In this document: in pieces, positions 48,366 to 60,200 of the stretch
Layout of the letters: each line of letters opens with the position of its first letter
Numbering within the stretch: the first letter of the stretch is position 1
Source: Streptomyces sp. NBC_00539
GTDB taxonomy: Bacteria > Actinomycetota > Actinomycetes > Streptomycetales > Streptomycetaceae
Assembly: GCF_036346105.1 (NCBI RefSeq)
Contig: NZ_CP107812.1
Coordinates: 124,001 to 188,000, forward strand
DNA length: 64,000 bases
Direction: 5' to 3'
Notes under the pieces: model-generated
Told to the model about the DNA's origin: nothing
Databases searched by the model: none
What the model saw: the letters and a program-made list of their open reading frames with translations, nothing else
Made by a program: the position numbers and the translations under genes

Positions 48366-51300
48366 TCAAATGGCGCGGAAGCCGCTGTCGAGCAGCTGGA
48401 ACAGTTCGTCGTCGGAGGCGGAATGGAGTAGTTCGGTGACGGTGCCGGCAGCAGGGCCGGCGGGGGTTTCGGTGTCGGTGCGGGTGTCGGAAGCAGCGGC
48501 TTCCGGCGGGGCGGTGGTGGTCGCCACGCCGAGCCCGGCCAGCAGGGCGGACAGCCGGTCGGCGACCTTCCCGCGGGCGTCGTCGTCCAGGTCGGCCCGG
48601 GCGGTCTCCTCGCCGAGCCTGCCGATGAGGGCGAGCAGGGAGGCTTCCGCTCCGGGCAGTTCCCCGTCGATGTGCTCGGCGAGGGCCAGGGGCGTCGGGT
48701 GGTCGAAGACGAGGGTCGCCGTGAGCCGCAGGCCGGTCTCGGCGCCGAGCCGGTTGCGCAGTTCGACGGCGGTGAGCGAGTCGAAGCCGGCTTCCCGGAA
48801 GCTGCGGTGGACGCCGACCTCGGTCGGGCCCGCGTAGCCGAGTACGACCGCGACCTCGGTCCGTACGAGGTCCAGGACGAGCGCGGAGCGTTCGGCCCGG
48901 GGCAGACCGGCGACCCGGTCGGCGAGTGTCGGCCGGGGCTGCTCCGGCCCGCGGTCCGCGGCCGGCGAACCGGCTCGGACCGTGCCCGCCGCGCGGCGGG
49001 TCGCCTGCTCGGCGAGCGTGCGCAGGACGGGCGGCAGGGCGGTGCGGTCGGCGGCGGGGTCGATGCGCAGGGGCAGCAGGACGGCGTCCGGGCGGGTGCA
49101 GGCGGCGTCGAACAGGTCGAGGGCCTCGGCTTGCGGGAGGGCGGTGATGCCACTGCGGCGCAGTCGGGCCGCGTCGGTCTCGCCGAGGGTGCCTGCCATG
49201 CCGGCGCCCGCCCAGGGGCCCCAGCCGAGGGAGACGGCGGGCAGGCCCTGGCCGTGGCGCCAGGAGGCGAACGCGTCGAGGTAGGCGTTGGCGGCGGCGT
49301 AGGTGGACTGTCCGGCGCTGCCGAGGAGTCCGGCGGCCGAGGAGAACAGGACGAACGCGTCGAGTTCCAGGCCCCGGGTCAGGTCGTGGAGGGCGAGGGC
49401 CGCGTCGGCCTTGGGCCGCAGGACGGCTTCGAGGCGCGCGGGATCCTGCGCGGTGAGCAGACCGTCGTCGAGGACGCCGGCCGTGTGGACGACCGCGGTG
49501 AGCGGGCGCTCGGCGGGGATCCGTGCGAGGAGCGCCGCGAGGGCGGTGCGGTCGGCGGCGTCGCAGGCGGCGAGTTCCACGGTGTGGGCGCCGGCTTCGG
49601 TGAGCGCGGCGGCCAGTGCGGCGGCGCCCGGGGCGTCGGGGCCGCGCCGGCTGGTCAGCAGCAGGTGGCGTACGCCGTGTGCGGTGACCAGCCTGCGGGC
49701 CACGGCGGAGCCCAGGCCGCCGGTGCCGCCGGTGATGAGGACGGTGCCGTCGGGGTTCCAGGCGGCGGCGCCGGGCGCCGTGGTGACGCGGGCGACGCCG
49801 GGGGCGTGGGGGGTGCCGGCGCGGAGGGCGAGCTGGTCGGCGCCGTCGGCGCGGGTCAGGGCGGCGGGCAGGGCCGCGTACGAGGCGGGCTGCTCGTCGG
49901 TGTCCACGAGGGCGAACCGGCCGGGGTGTTCGGTCTGGGCCGAGCGGATCAGGCCCCAGGCGACGGCGGCGGCGGGGTCGGTGACGGGCTGTCCGGGGCC
50001 GGTGGTGACCGCCTGGTGGGTGAGGACGGTCAGCCGGGATCCGGTCGGGCGGTCCGCGGCGAGCCACTGCCGGGCGAGGGCGAGGACGCGGCGGCCCACG
50101 GCCTGCGGGCCGTCTCCGCGCTCTTCACCCTCTTCGCCGTCTGCGCCGTCTGCGCGGGCGTCTCCGCGCAGGTCGGCCACGGCGTGGACGGGCCCCGCCG
50201 GTACGTCGGCGAAGGGTGCGTCGGGATCGGCCGCGGTCCGGACGTCCGCTCCGGCGGCGGTCAGGGCGTCGGCCAGCGCCGGGGCGGGGTCGCCGAGGAG
50301 CAGCCACGTGGTCCCGCCGGGCTGTCCGGGGTCGGTGGCCAGCGGGGTCCAGGTGGGCCGCAGCAGCGGCGCGGAACCGGTGCCGGCAGCGGCGGCGGCG
50401 GCGATCCGGTCGGCCCGGACCCGGCGCAGGGCCAGGGAGGCGGCGGCGAAGACGGGCCGGCCCTCGGGGTCGGCGGCGCTCACGGCGTAGGCGTCGGGCC
50501 CGGCCGGGGCGATCCGTACCCGCAGGGCGTCGGCGCCGTGGGCGTGCAGGGCGGCTCCGGTCCAGGAGAACGGTACGAGCCCGTGGGCGTCGGGCCGGGC
50601 GGCGGTGACGGCGTGCAGGGCGGCGTCGAGGAGGGCGGGGTGCAGGCCGTAGCCGGCGGCGTCGGCGCTCTCCTCGGGGCGCAGGGCGGCGTACGCGAAG
50701 ACTTCGTCGCCCCTTCGCCAGGCGGCCCGCAGGCCCTGGAACGCGGGTCCGTAGCCGATCCCGGCGGCGGCGAACCGCTCGTACTCGGCCTCGACGGCGA
50801 CGGGTTCGGCGCCCTCGGGCGGCCAGGTGCCGGTGAGCGGGGCGAAGGTGTCGTCCGGGGCCGCGGCCGGGCCGGGTGCGGTGCGGCCGGTGGCGTGCGG
50901 GGTCCAGTCGTCGGCGCTCGACCCGGTGCCGGAACCGGCTGCGGCGGAGTGGATCCGCAGGGGGCGCGTCCCGTCGGCGTCGGCGGCGCCGAGGTGGACG
51001 CGCAGCCGTACGGGCGCTTCGTCGGGCAGCACGAGCGGGCCGTCGAAGGTGAGTTCCGCGACCCGGTCCCCGGTCGTGGAGGTGGCCTTGAGGGCGACTT
51101 CGAGGAGGGCCGTGCCGGGGACGACGACGCGTCCGGCGACGGTGTGCCCGGCGAGCCAGGGGTGGGTGCGGGTGGACAGGGTCGTCGTCCACACCGTGCC
51201 CTGGCCGTCGGGGAGTTCGACGCGGGCGGCGAGCAGCGGGTGTCCGGCGGTGTCGACCCCGGCGGCGGCCAGGCCGTCCCCCTGCGCGGGGGCGGGGGCG

Positions 51301-54272
51301 TCGAGCCAGTAGCGGGAGCGCTGGAAGGCGTAGGTCGGCAGTTGTGCGGTGAGCTCCGCGTCGGCGGCGGGGTGGGGGGCGGGGGCGGTCCGGGCGCCGA
51401 GTCCGTGGACGTGGGCGGCGGCCATGGCCTCGGCGAAGGCCCGCGCCCCGGGCTTGCGGCGGCGCTGCACGGCGATCGTGCGCACGGGGGCGGTGTCCCG
51501 GTCGTGGTCGCGGCCGAGGCTCTCGTCATGGCCGTGGCCGAGGTCGTCGTCGTGGTCGAGGATCGTGCGGGTCATGGCGGTGAGGACCGCGTCGGGGCCC
51601 AGTTCCAGGAAGCTGTCGACGCCTTCGGCGCGCAGGGCGCGGACGCCGTCGAGGAAGCGCACCGGACGGCGCGCGTGGCGGACCCAGTGGTCCGCGGTGC
51701 GCAGGTCCTCGCCGGTGGCGAGCCGTCCGGTCAGGTTCGACATGACAGGAATCTTGGGCGGGTGGTATTCGAGACCGCGAGCGATCGTTTCGAACTGTGT
51801 CAACATGCCGTCCATGTGCGGCGAGTGGAAGGCGTGGCTGACGGTCAGCCGCCTGGCGGCGCGGCCGCGGCTCTTCCAGTACTCGACCAGTTCCGCCACG
51901 TCCGGCTCGTCGCCCGCGACCACCACGGCGGCCGGCCCGTTCACCGCGGCGAGGTCGATCCGCGCCTCCCGGCCCGCGAGCTGCGGCCGTACCTCGTCCT
52001 CTCCGGCCTGGAGCGCGGCCATCGCCCCGCCGCCGGGCAGTTCGCCCATCAGCCGGCCGCGTGCGGCGACGAGCCGGGCCGCGTCCGGCAGGCTGAACAC
52101 GCCGGCCACGTAGGCGGCGGTGAGCTCGCCGACCGAGTGGCCGGCGACGGCGTCGGGGCGGACGCCGCGCGAGGTGACGAGCGCGTGGAGGGCCGCTTCG
52201 AGGGCGAACAGGGCGGGCTGCGTGTACTCGGTGCGGTCGAGCAGTCCGGCGTCCGGCGTCCCGGGTGCGGCGAACATGACCGTGCGCAGGGGGCGTTCCA
52301 GGTGGGGGTCGAAGGCGGCGCACAGCTCGTCGAGGGCGGCCGCGAACACCGGCTCGGCGGCGTACAGCTCGCGGCCCATCCCGGGACGCTGGCTGCCCTG
52401 GCCGGTGAAGAGGAAGGCGGTACGCCGGCTGCCGGTGGCGGCCCGGCCGGTCACCACCAGGCCCGTGTCCGGGCGGGCGTCGTCGGCGAGGGACTCCAGA
52501 CCGCGCAGCAGGGTCCCGGCGTCCTCGCCGAGGACGACCGCGCGCTCGGGGAAGGCGGTGCGGCGGTGGGCCAGTACGGAGGCCACGGCGGCGGGGTCCG
52601 CGGGCCGGGCGGCCAGGTGGTCGGCGAGCCGGCGGGCCTGGGCGCGCAGGGCGGGCACGTCCCGGGCGGAGAGCGCCCAGGCGATGGGGACGGGCGCGGC
52701 CGACGCGTCGGACGCTGCGGCTCCGTCTTCGGCTCGGGCTGCGGCTCCGGCTCCGTCTTCGGCTCGGGCTCCGGCTCCGGCTCCGTCTTCGGCTCGGGCT
52801 CCGGCTCCGGCTCCCGCTCCCGCGGGCTGCTCGGCGGCTTCGAGGATGACGTGGGCGTTGGTGCCGCTCGCGCCGAACGCGGAGACCCCGGCGCGGCGGG
52901 GGCCGTCGGCGCGCCGGGGCCAGGGGGTGGTCTCGGTGAGCAGGGTGACCGCGCCGGCCGTCCAGTCGATCTGCCGCGACGGCTCCTCGGCGTGCAGGGT
53001 CTTGGGCAGGACGCCGTGGCGCAGGGCCAGGACGGTCTTGATCACCCCGGCCACCCCGGCGGCGGCCTGGGCGTGCCCGATGTTGGACTTGAGGGAGCCG
53101 AGCAGCAGGGGCGCTCCGGCCGGGCGGGCCTGGCCGTACGTGGCGAGCAGGGCGTGCGCCTCGATGGGGTCGCCGAGGCCGGTGCCGGTGCCGTGCGCTT
53201 CCACGGCGTCGACCTGGTCGGCGGTGAGCCCCGCGTTCTCCAGGGCGGCGCGGATGACGCGCTGCTGGGCGGGCCCGTTGGGGGCGGTGAGGCCGGCGCC
53301 GGTGCCGTCCTGGTTGACGGCGGAGCCGCGGAGGACGGCCAGTACGGTACGGCCTTCACGGCGGGCGTCGGACAGCCGCTGGAGCAGCAGCATTCCGGCG
53401 CCCTCGCCGAAACCGGTGCCGTCGGCCGAGTCGGAGAAGGCCTTGCAGCGGCCGTCGGGGGCGAGCCCGCGCTGACGGGAGAAGTCGATGAACATGGTGG
53501 GCGTGGACAGCACGGTCGCTCCGCCCGCGAGCGCCAGGTCGCACTCTCCGGCCCGCAGGGCCTGCGCGGCGAGGTGCAGGGCGACGAGCGAGGACGAGCA
53601 GGCGGTGTCGACGGTGACGGCCGGTCCGCGCAGGCCGAAGGTGTAGGAGACGCGGCCCGAGGCGACGCTGCCCGCGCTGCCGTTGACGAGGTAGCCCTCC
53701 AGGCCTTCGGGGATGCGGGCGCCGGGGGTGTGCGGGACGCGGGAGCCGTAGTCGTCGTACATGACCCCGGCGTAGACGCCGGTGCGGCTGTCACGGACGT
53801 CGTCCCGGGTGAGGCCGGCGCGTTCGAAGGCCTCCCAGGCGGTCTCCAGCAGCAGCCGCTGCTGGGGGTCCATGGCGAGGGCCTCGCGGGGGGAGATGCC
53901 GAAGAACTCCGGGTCGAAGTCGGCGCAGTCGTAGAGGAAGCCGCCTTCCCGGGCGTAGCTGGTCCCGGGGGCCCCGGGGTCGGGGTCGTAGAGCGCCTCC
54001 AGGTCCCAGCCGCGGTCCACGGGCAGGCCGGAGATCGCGTCGGTGCCCGACCGCAGGAGCTCCCAGAGGGCCTCGGGGGTACGGACCCCGCCGGGGAGGC
54101 GGCAGCTCATGGAGACGATCGCGATGGGCTCGCGGGCGGCTTCCTCGACGGTGCGCAGCCGTTCCCGGGTGCTGACGAGTTCGGCGGTGACCCGCTTGAG
54201 GTAGTCCCTGATCTTCGCCGAGTTGTCGGCGGGGGCGGGGGTGTCGGCGTGGGAGAGGGGGGTGCCCGTCAC
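48366..54272 (-). CDS. Type I PKS, third module: KS-AT(malonyl)-DH-KR-ACP
   Basis: A 1968-residue single-module PKS. An N-terminal helical docking segment (18-45) leads to the KS (about 48-475; Cys225, His360, His400). The AT has GHSVGE (Ser713) and HAFH (813-816), so malonyl-CoA. The DH carries H1043 in [11 protein letters not shown] and D1216 in HPALLDAA. The KR is intact (GGTGGLG at 1515, Y1658, N1662) with LDD at 1601-1603, B-type as expected when a DH follows. The ACP serine is 1832. The GTG at 54272 overlaps the previous PKS stop (GTGA) with GAGGAG upstream. It fits module 3 of tylactone synthase, giving one double bond of the conjugated diene. A 30-bp tandem repeat lies in the KS-AT linker. 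Confidence 0.94.
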   Translation of the reverse strand: MTGTPLSHADTPAPADNSAKIRDYLKRVTAELVSTRERLRTVEEAAREPIAIVSMSCRLPGGVRTPEALWELLRSGTDAISGLPVDRGWDLEALYDPDPGAPGTSYAREGGFLYDCADFDPEFFGISPREALAMDPQQRLLLETAWEAFERAGLTRDDVRDSRTGVYAGVMYDDYGSRVPHTPGARIPEGLEGYLVNGSAGSVASGRVSYTFGLRGPAVTVDTACSSSLVALHLAAQALRAGECDLALAGGATVLSTPTMFIDFSRQRGLAPDGRCKAFSDSADGTGFGEGAGMLLLQRLSDARREGRTVLAVLRGSAVNQDGTGAGLTAPNGPAQQRVIRAALENAGLTADQVDAVEAHGTGTGLGDPIEAHALLATYGQARPAGAPLLLGSLKSNIGHAQAAAGVAGVIKTVLALRHGVLPKTLHAEEPSRQIDWTAGAVTLLTETTPWPRRADGPRRAGVSAFGASGTNAHVILEAAEQPAGAGAGAGARAEDGAGAGARAEDGAGAAARAEDGAAASDASAAPVPIAWALSARDVPALRAQARRLADHLAARPADPAAVASVLAHRRTAFPERAVVLGEDAGTLLRGLESLADDARPDTGLVVTGRAATGSRRTAFLFTGQGSQRPGMGRELYAAEPVFAAALDELCAAFDPHLERPLRTVMFAAPGTPDAGLLDRTEYTQPALFALEAALHALVTSRGVRPDAVAGHSVGELTAAYVAGVFSLPDAARLVAARGRLMGELPGGGAMAALQAGEDEVRPQLAGREARIDLAAVNGPAAVVVAGDEPDVAELVEYWKSRGRAARRLTVSHAFHSPHMDGMLTQFETIARGLEYHPPKIPVMSNLTGRLATGEDLRTADHWVRHARRPVRFLDGVRALRAEGVDSFLELGPDAVLTAMTRTILDHDDDLGHGHDESLGRDHDRDTAPVRTIAVQRRRKPGARAFAEAMAAAHVHGLGARTAPAPHPAADAELTAQLPTYAFQRSRYWLDAPAPAQGDGLAAAGVDTAGHPLLAARVELPDGQGTVWTTTLSTRTHPWLAGHTVAGRVVVPGTALLEVALKATSTTGDRVAELTFDGPLVLPDEAPVRLRVHLGAADADGTRPLRIHSAAAGSGTGSSADDWTPHATGRTAPGPAAAPDDTFAPLTGTWPPEGAEPVAVEAEYERFAAAGIGYGPAFQGLRAAWRRGDEVFAYAALRPEESADAAGYGLHPALLDAALHAVTAARPDAHGLVPFSWTGAALHAHGADALRVRIAPAGPDAYAVSAADPEGRPVFAAASLALRRVRADRIAAAAAAGTGSAPLLRPTWTPLATDPGQPGGTTWLLLGDPAPALADALTAAGADVRTAADPDAPFADVPAGPVHAVADLRGDARADGADGEEGEERGDGPQAVGRRVLALARQWLAADRPTGSRLTVLTHQAVTTGPGQPVTDPAAAVAWGLIRSAQTEHPGRFALVDTDEQPASYAALPAALTRADGADQLALRAGTPHAPGVARVTTAPGAAAWNPDGTVLITGGTGGLGSAVARRLVTAHGVRHLLLTSRRGPDAPGAAALAAALTEAGAHTVELAACDAADRTALAALLARIPAERPLTAVVHTAGVLDDGLLTAQDPARLEAVLRPKADAALALHDLTRGLELDAFVLFSSAAGLLGSAGQSTYAAANAYLDAFASWRHGQGLPAVSLGWGPWAGAGMAGTLGETDAARLRRSGITALPQAEALDLFDAACTRPDAVLLPLRIDPAADRTALPPVLRTLAEQATRRAAGTVRAGSPAADRGPEQPRPTLADRVAGLPRAERSALVLDLVRTEVAVVLGYAGPTEVGVHRSFREAGFDSLTAVELRNRLGAETGLRLTATLVFDHPTPLALAEHIDGELPGAEASLLALIGRLGEETARADLDDDARGKVADRLSALLAGLGVATTTAPPEAAASDTRTDTETPAGPAAGTVTELLHSASDDELFQLLDSGFRAI
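52721..52810. repeat. Three 30-bp tandem units in the KS-AT linker of module 3
   Basis: Units start at 52721, 52751 and 52781 and begin CTCCGTCTTCGGCTCGGGCT; the second and third are identical and the first differs at one base. They encode a ten-residue repeat around [10 protein letters not shown] at residues 485-516. Three units keep the reading frame, so copy number could vary without harm. Confidence 0.9.
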
Positions 54273-57200
54273 AGCTGCTCCTCGATGAAGGCGAAAAGTT
54301 CGTCGTCGTCGGCCGAGTCCAGCCGCGCTCCGGCGGCGGCCTGGTACGGGTCCGCGGTGGCGGCGGGATGCGCCGCCGGGAGGCCGCCGACGGCGGCGAC
54401 GAGTGCGGCGAGCCGCCGCCGGAGGGTCTCGCGGCGGATGTCGTCGCCGGCCATGCCCGCGACGGCCGCCTCCAGGGCGTCGAGCCCGGCCAGGGCCGCC
54501 TCGCCCGCCTCCTTGCCGCCGTCGGCCGCGGCGCGCAGTTCCGCGTCGATGTGCTCGGCGGTGGCCTGGGCGGTGGGGTGGTCGAAGACGACCGCGGCGG
54601 CCAGCCGCAGTCCGGTGGCGGCGTTGAGGCGGTTGCGCAGCTCGACGGCGGTGAGTGAGTCGAAGCCGATCTCGCGGAAGGCGCGGGCGGGTTCGACCGC
54701 CTCGGGGCCGGTGAAGCCGAGTACGGCGGCGACCTCCGTCCGTACAAGGGCGAGCAGTTCCCGGCCGCGGGCGGCGGCGTCGAGTCCGGCGAGGCGCCGG
54801 GCCAGTGCCTGCGCCGCGCCGCCGTCGCCGCCCGGTCCGGTCGCGCCGGCGGGCGGCGCGGTGGCGGCCGCGCGCGGCGTCCCGGCGGCGGCCGGGACCA
54901 GGGCCCGCAGCAGGGCCGGTACGGCGTCGGGCCCGTGGGCGGCCCGCTCGCGGCGCAGGGCCGGGACGTCCAGGCGCAGCGGTACGAGAAGGGCGTCGGG
55001 GGCGGCGAGGGCCCGGTCGAAGAGGGCGAGGCCCTGCGCGTTGTCCATGGGCGCGATGCCGGAGCGCCGCATGCGGCGCAGGTCGGTGTCGGAGAGGTGC
55101 CCGGTCATTCCGCTGGCCTCGCCCCACAGTCCCCAGGCGAGGGATACGGCGGGCAGCCCGGCGGCCCGGCGGTGCTGGGCCAGGGCGTCCACGAAGGTGT
55201 TCGCGGCGGCGTAGTTGGCCTGCCCGGGGCGGCCGAGGAGTCCGGCGGCGCCGGAGAACAGCACGAACGCGGACAGGGGCAGGTGGGCGGTGAGTTCGTG
55301 CAGGTGCAGGGCCGCGTCCGCCTTGGGCCGCAGTACGGTGTCCAGCCGCTGCGGGGTGAGCGTGGTGACCGCGCCGTCGTCCAGGACTCCCGCGGCGTGG
55401 ATCACCGCGGTCAGCGGGTGGGCGGCGGGGATCCCCGAGAGCAGCGCCGCCACCGCGGAGCGGTCGCCCGTGTCGAGGGCGCTGATCTCCACCCGGGCGC
55501 CGAGCGCCGTCAGTTCCGCTTCGAGGGCGGCGGCCCCTTCGGCGGCGGGTCCGCTGCGGCTGGCGAGCAGCAGGCGCCGGGCCCCGTACGAGGTGACGAG
55601 GTGGCGGGCGACGAGCCGGCCGAGCGTGCCGGTGGCGCCGGTGACCAGGACGGTCCCCTCGGGGTCGAACGGCCGCGCGGCCCCGGCGGTCACCGCTTCG
55701 GCCCGGCCCAGGGCGGGCGCGTACGCCTGCCCGTCGCGCAGCGCGAGCTGCGGCTCCCCGGTGGCGAGCGCGCCGGCCAGCGCCGCCGCCGATGAGGGGG
55801 CGCCGTCCGTGTCCACGAGGGTGAACCGGTCCGGGTGCTCGCTCTGCGCGGACCGTACGAGGCCCCACAGTGCGGCGGCCGCGAGCCCGGCCGGGGACTC
55901 CCCGGGCGTGGTGGCGACGGCCCGTTCGGTCAGCACGACCAGCCGGGTCGCGGCGAACCGCTCGTCCTGCCCGAGCCACTCCTGGACCAGGGCCAGGCCC
56001 CGCGCGGTGAGTTCGCGTACCTCACCGGGCGCGGGCAGAGGTGCCTGCGCACCGGCGGCGGCCCCGGCCGGGGCCGGGAAGGTGACGACGACGGCGTCCG
56101 GCGCGGGGGCGCCCGCGTCCATCGAGGCCACCAGCGCCGCCAGGTCGGGGTGCGCGGCTTCGGGCCCCCCGATCCCCAGGGGGTCCGGGCCGACCACGGC
56201 GGTGCGGACGGCCGGCTCCCGGCCGACGGCGGCGGGCCGCCAGTCGACCCGGTACAGGGGCAGGTCCGCGTCGGCCGCACCGAGCAGCGCGTCCAGCCGT
56301 TCCCGGGGGACGGGCCGCATCACGAGCGCGTCGAGCGTCAGCACGGGCGCACCGGTCAGGTCTACGGCCTCCAGCGAGACGGCGCCCTCGCCGGTCCGCG
56401 CGAGGCGCACGCGCAGCGCGTCGGCGCCGGTCGCGTGCAGGGTCGCGCCCTGCCAGGCGAACGGGAGCAGTACGGAACCGGCGGGCACGGCGAGGAGGTC
56501 ACCGGCCAGCCAGGGCTGGAGCGCGGCGTCCAGGAGTGCCGGGTGGATACCGAAGTGGGCGGCGTCGGCCCGGGCGCGGTCGGGGAGACGGACTTCGGCG
56601 AAGACCTCGCCGGGACGCCGCCACAGCGAGGCGACTCCGGCGAAGACCTCCCCGTACTCGTAGCCGAGGTCGGAGAACCGCGTGTAGACCTCGTCCGGCT
56701 CCACGCGCTCGGCACCGGCCGGCGGCCAGGCCTCCGCCGCGGCCCATTCGGCCGGGACGGCCCGGGCCGGGACGGCGGGAGCGGCGTCGGCCGGGCGGAG
56801 AACGCCGTCGGCGTGCCGCGTCCACTCGGCATCGTCGTCCTCGGGGCGGGAGTGCAGGGTCACCCGGCGGCGCCCGCTCTCGTCGGGGGCCGCGACCCGT
56901 ACCTGGATGCGGACCCCGCCGCGGCCCGGCAAGACCAGCGGGGCTTCGAGCCCGAGTTCCTCCAGTCCGGCCGAACCCGTCGCGGCGGCCGCGTGCAGAG
57001 CCAGCTCGGCGAAGGCGGTGCCGGGCAGCAGGGTCCGGCCGGAGACGGCGTGATCGGCGGTCCACGGCTGCTCGGCACGCGAGATCCGCCCGGCGAACAG
57101 CACCTCCCCGCCGGCGGCGAGCGGCAGGGCGCCACCCAGCAGCGGGTGCGTCTCCCAGTCCATCCCGAACCGCGCGGCGGCGGCGTCGCCGACACCGGCG

Positions 57201-60200
57201 GGGGAGGTCGGCGCCCAGTAGTGGGAGCGCTGGAAGGCGTACGTCGGCAGGTCGGCCAGACGGGCGCCGGTGCCCTCGAAGAGTGCGGCCCAGTCGATGT
57301 CGACGCCGCGCACGAACAGCTCGGCGGCGGAGGTGAGGAACCGCTCCAGGCCGCCTTCGTCGCGTCGCAGCGAACCGACGGCGAGTACGTCGGCGGTCTC
57401 CTGGATGCCGATGGTCAGGACGGGGTGGGCGCTGGACTCCACGTAGGTCCCGAAGCCGTCGGTGACCAGTGCGCGGACGGTCTCCTCGAAGCGGACGGGC
57501 TGGCGCAGGTTCCGGTACCAGTACCCGGCGTCCAGCACCGGTTCGGTCAGCAGTCCGCCCGTCACCGTCGAGTAGAAGGGGACCTCGGGCCGGCGGGGGG
57601 TGATCGGGCCGAGGACGTCGAGGAGTTCCGCTTCGATCCGCTCCACGTGCGCGGAGTGCGAGGCGTAGTCCACCGGCACCTGACGGGCCCGGATGTCCTC
57701 CGCCTGCGCGGCGGCCACGAACTCCACGATGGCATCGGCGTCACCCGCCACGACCGTGCTGGAGGGGCCGTTGACGGCGGCGATACCGAGCCGCCCCGCC
57801 CATCCCGCAAGCCGTGCCTCCACCTCAACCTGAGGCAGAGGAACGGACGCCATGCCGCCCAGCCCGGCCAGCTCCCGCCCGATCACCGCCGCACGGAGGG
57901 CCACCACCCGGGCGGCATCCTCCAGTGACAGCGCACCCGACACGGCGGCAGCAGCGATCTCGCCCTGCGAGTGACCGACGACCGCATCCGGGACGACACC
58001 CAGCGACCGCCACAACGCGGCCAGGGACACCATCACCGCCCACGTCACCGGCTGGACCACATCCACCCGGTCCAGCGAACGGCCCTCACGCACCACCTCG
58101 ACCACGTCGAAGTCCACGAACGGCGCCAACGCCTCCGCACACTCCCGCAACCGATCGGCGAACACCGGCGAGGACTCCAACAGCCCCGCACCCATCCCCA
58201 CCCACTGCGTCCCCTGCCCCGGGAACACCAACACCCGACGGCCGGTCTCACCGGCCACCCCGTCGACCGTCGTGTCCCCGAGGACCACCCGCCGGTGCTC
58301 GAACACCGACCGGCCCGCGGCGAGGGTGAACCCGGCGTCGAGCAGCCGTACGTCCTCGCGCCCCAGGCGCTCGCGCAGCCGTTCGGCCTGCTCGTGCAGA
58401 CCGGCGGCCGTCCTCGCCGACACCACCAGCGGCACGACCGGCATCTCGCGCACCGCCGCTTCGGCCGGTGCTTCGGGCGCCGCTTCGGCGGTGGGTTCGG
58501 CGGCCGGTTCCGTGGTCGGTTCGGCGGCCGGTTCGGTGGTCGGGGCCTGCTCCAGGATCACGTGGGCGTTGGTCCCGCTGACGCCGAACGCCGAGACGCC
58601 CGCACGCCGGGGCCGGTCGCCCTCGGGCCACTTCCGCGTCTCGGTGAGCAGCGATACGGTGCCCGCGCTCCAGTCCACCTTCGAGGACGGCGCGTCGACG
58701 TGCAGGGTCTTCGGCAGCATCCCGTGCCTGAGCGCCATCACCATCTTGATGACGCCGCCCACCCCGGCGGCCGCCTGCGGGTGACCGATGTTGGACTTGA
58801 GCGACCCGAGCCACAGCGGCCGTTCGGCGGGCCGCCGGCCGTAGGTCGCGAGCAGCGCCTGCGCCTCGATGGGGTCGCCGAGGCGCGTGCCCGTACCGTG
58901 CGCCTCCACGACGTCGACGTCCTCGGCCCCGAGACCGGCGTGTGCCAGTGCCTGGGCGATGACGCGTTCCTGGGAGGGGCCGTTGGGGGCGGTGAGGCCG
59001 TTGCTGGCGCCGTCCTGGTTGACGGCGTCGCCACGGATGACGGCGAGTACGGGGTGGCCGTTGCGCCGGGCGTCCGAGAGCCGCTCCACGAGGACCATGC
59101 CGGCGCCCTCGGCCCAGCTGGTGCCGTCGGCGGCGTCGGCGAAGGCCTTGCTGCGGCCGTCGGCGGCGAGGCCGCGCTGGCGGGAGAACTCCACGAAGAG
59201 TCCGGGCGCCGCCATGACGGTGACACCGCCGGCCAGGGCCAGGTCGCATTCACCGGCCCTGACCGCCTGGGCGGCCAGGTGCAGGGCGACCAGCGAGGAG
59301 GAGCAGGCCGTGTCGACGGAAAGGGAGGGGCCTTCCAGGCCCAGTACGTAGGAGATGCGGCCGGACACGACGCTCGCGGACTTCCCGGTGAGCAGGTGCC
59401 CCTCGTGTTCCTCCGAGGCCTCGTGGAGCCTGGAGGCGTACTCCTGGTGGGTGAGGCCCGCGTAGACGCCGGTGCGGGTTCCGCGCAGCGACCGGGGGTC
59501 GATGCCCGCCCGTTCGAGGGCCTCCCAGGAGGTTTCCAGGAGGAGCCGCTGCTGCGGGTCCATGACCAGGGCCTCGCGGGGGGAGATCCCGAAGAAGTCG
59601 GCGTCGAACTCGGCGGCGTCGTACAGGAAACCGCCTTCGCGGACGTACGTCGTACCGCGTCGGCCGGCCTCGGGGTCGGGTTCGTAGACGTCGTCCAGGT
59701 TCCAGCCGCGGTCCAGGGGCGCGGCCCCGATCACGTCCCGCTCGTCCATGACCAGGTCCCACAGCGCCTCCGGGCTGTCGGCGCCGCCGGGGAAGCGGCA
59801 GGCCATGCCGACGATGACGACGGGGTCGTCCTCGCCGCCGGAAGCGACGGCGGCAGCCGCGGCGGGGGCCGTAAGCGGCGCGGCCGCGGCGTCGGCGCCC
59901 AGGAGCGTGCCGAGCAGGTGGGCGGCGAGGACGGACGGGTTGGGCCGGTCGAAGACGACGGTGGCGGGCAGGTTGAGCCCGGTGGCCCGGGTGAGGCGGT
60001 TGCGCAGCTCGAGGGCGGTGAGGGAGTCGAACCCGGCGTCCTTGAAGGCCCGGTCGGGCCGGATGGCGTCGGTGCCGGGGTGCCGCAGCACCGCGGCGGC
60101 CTCGGTCCGGACCAGTTCCACGAGGACGCGGCTGCGTTCGGCTTCCGGGAGCCCGGCGAGCCGCCGGGCCAATCCGTCGGCGGGTCCGGCGGCGGAGTCC

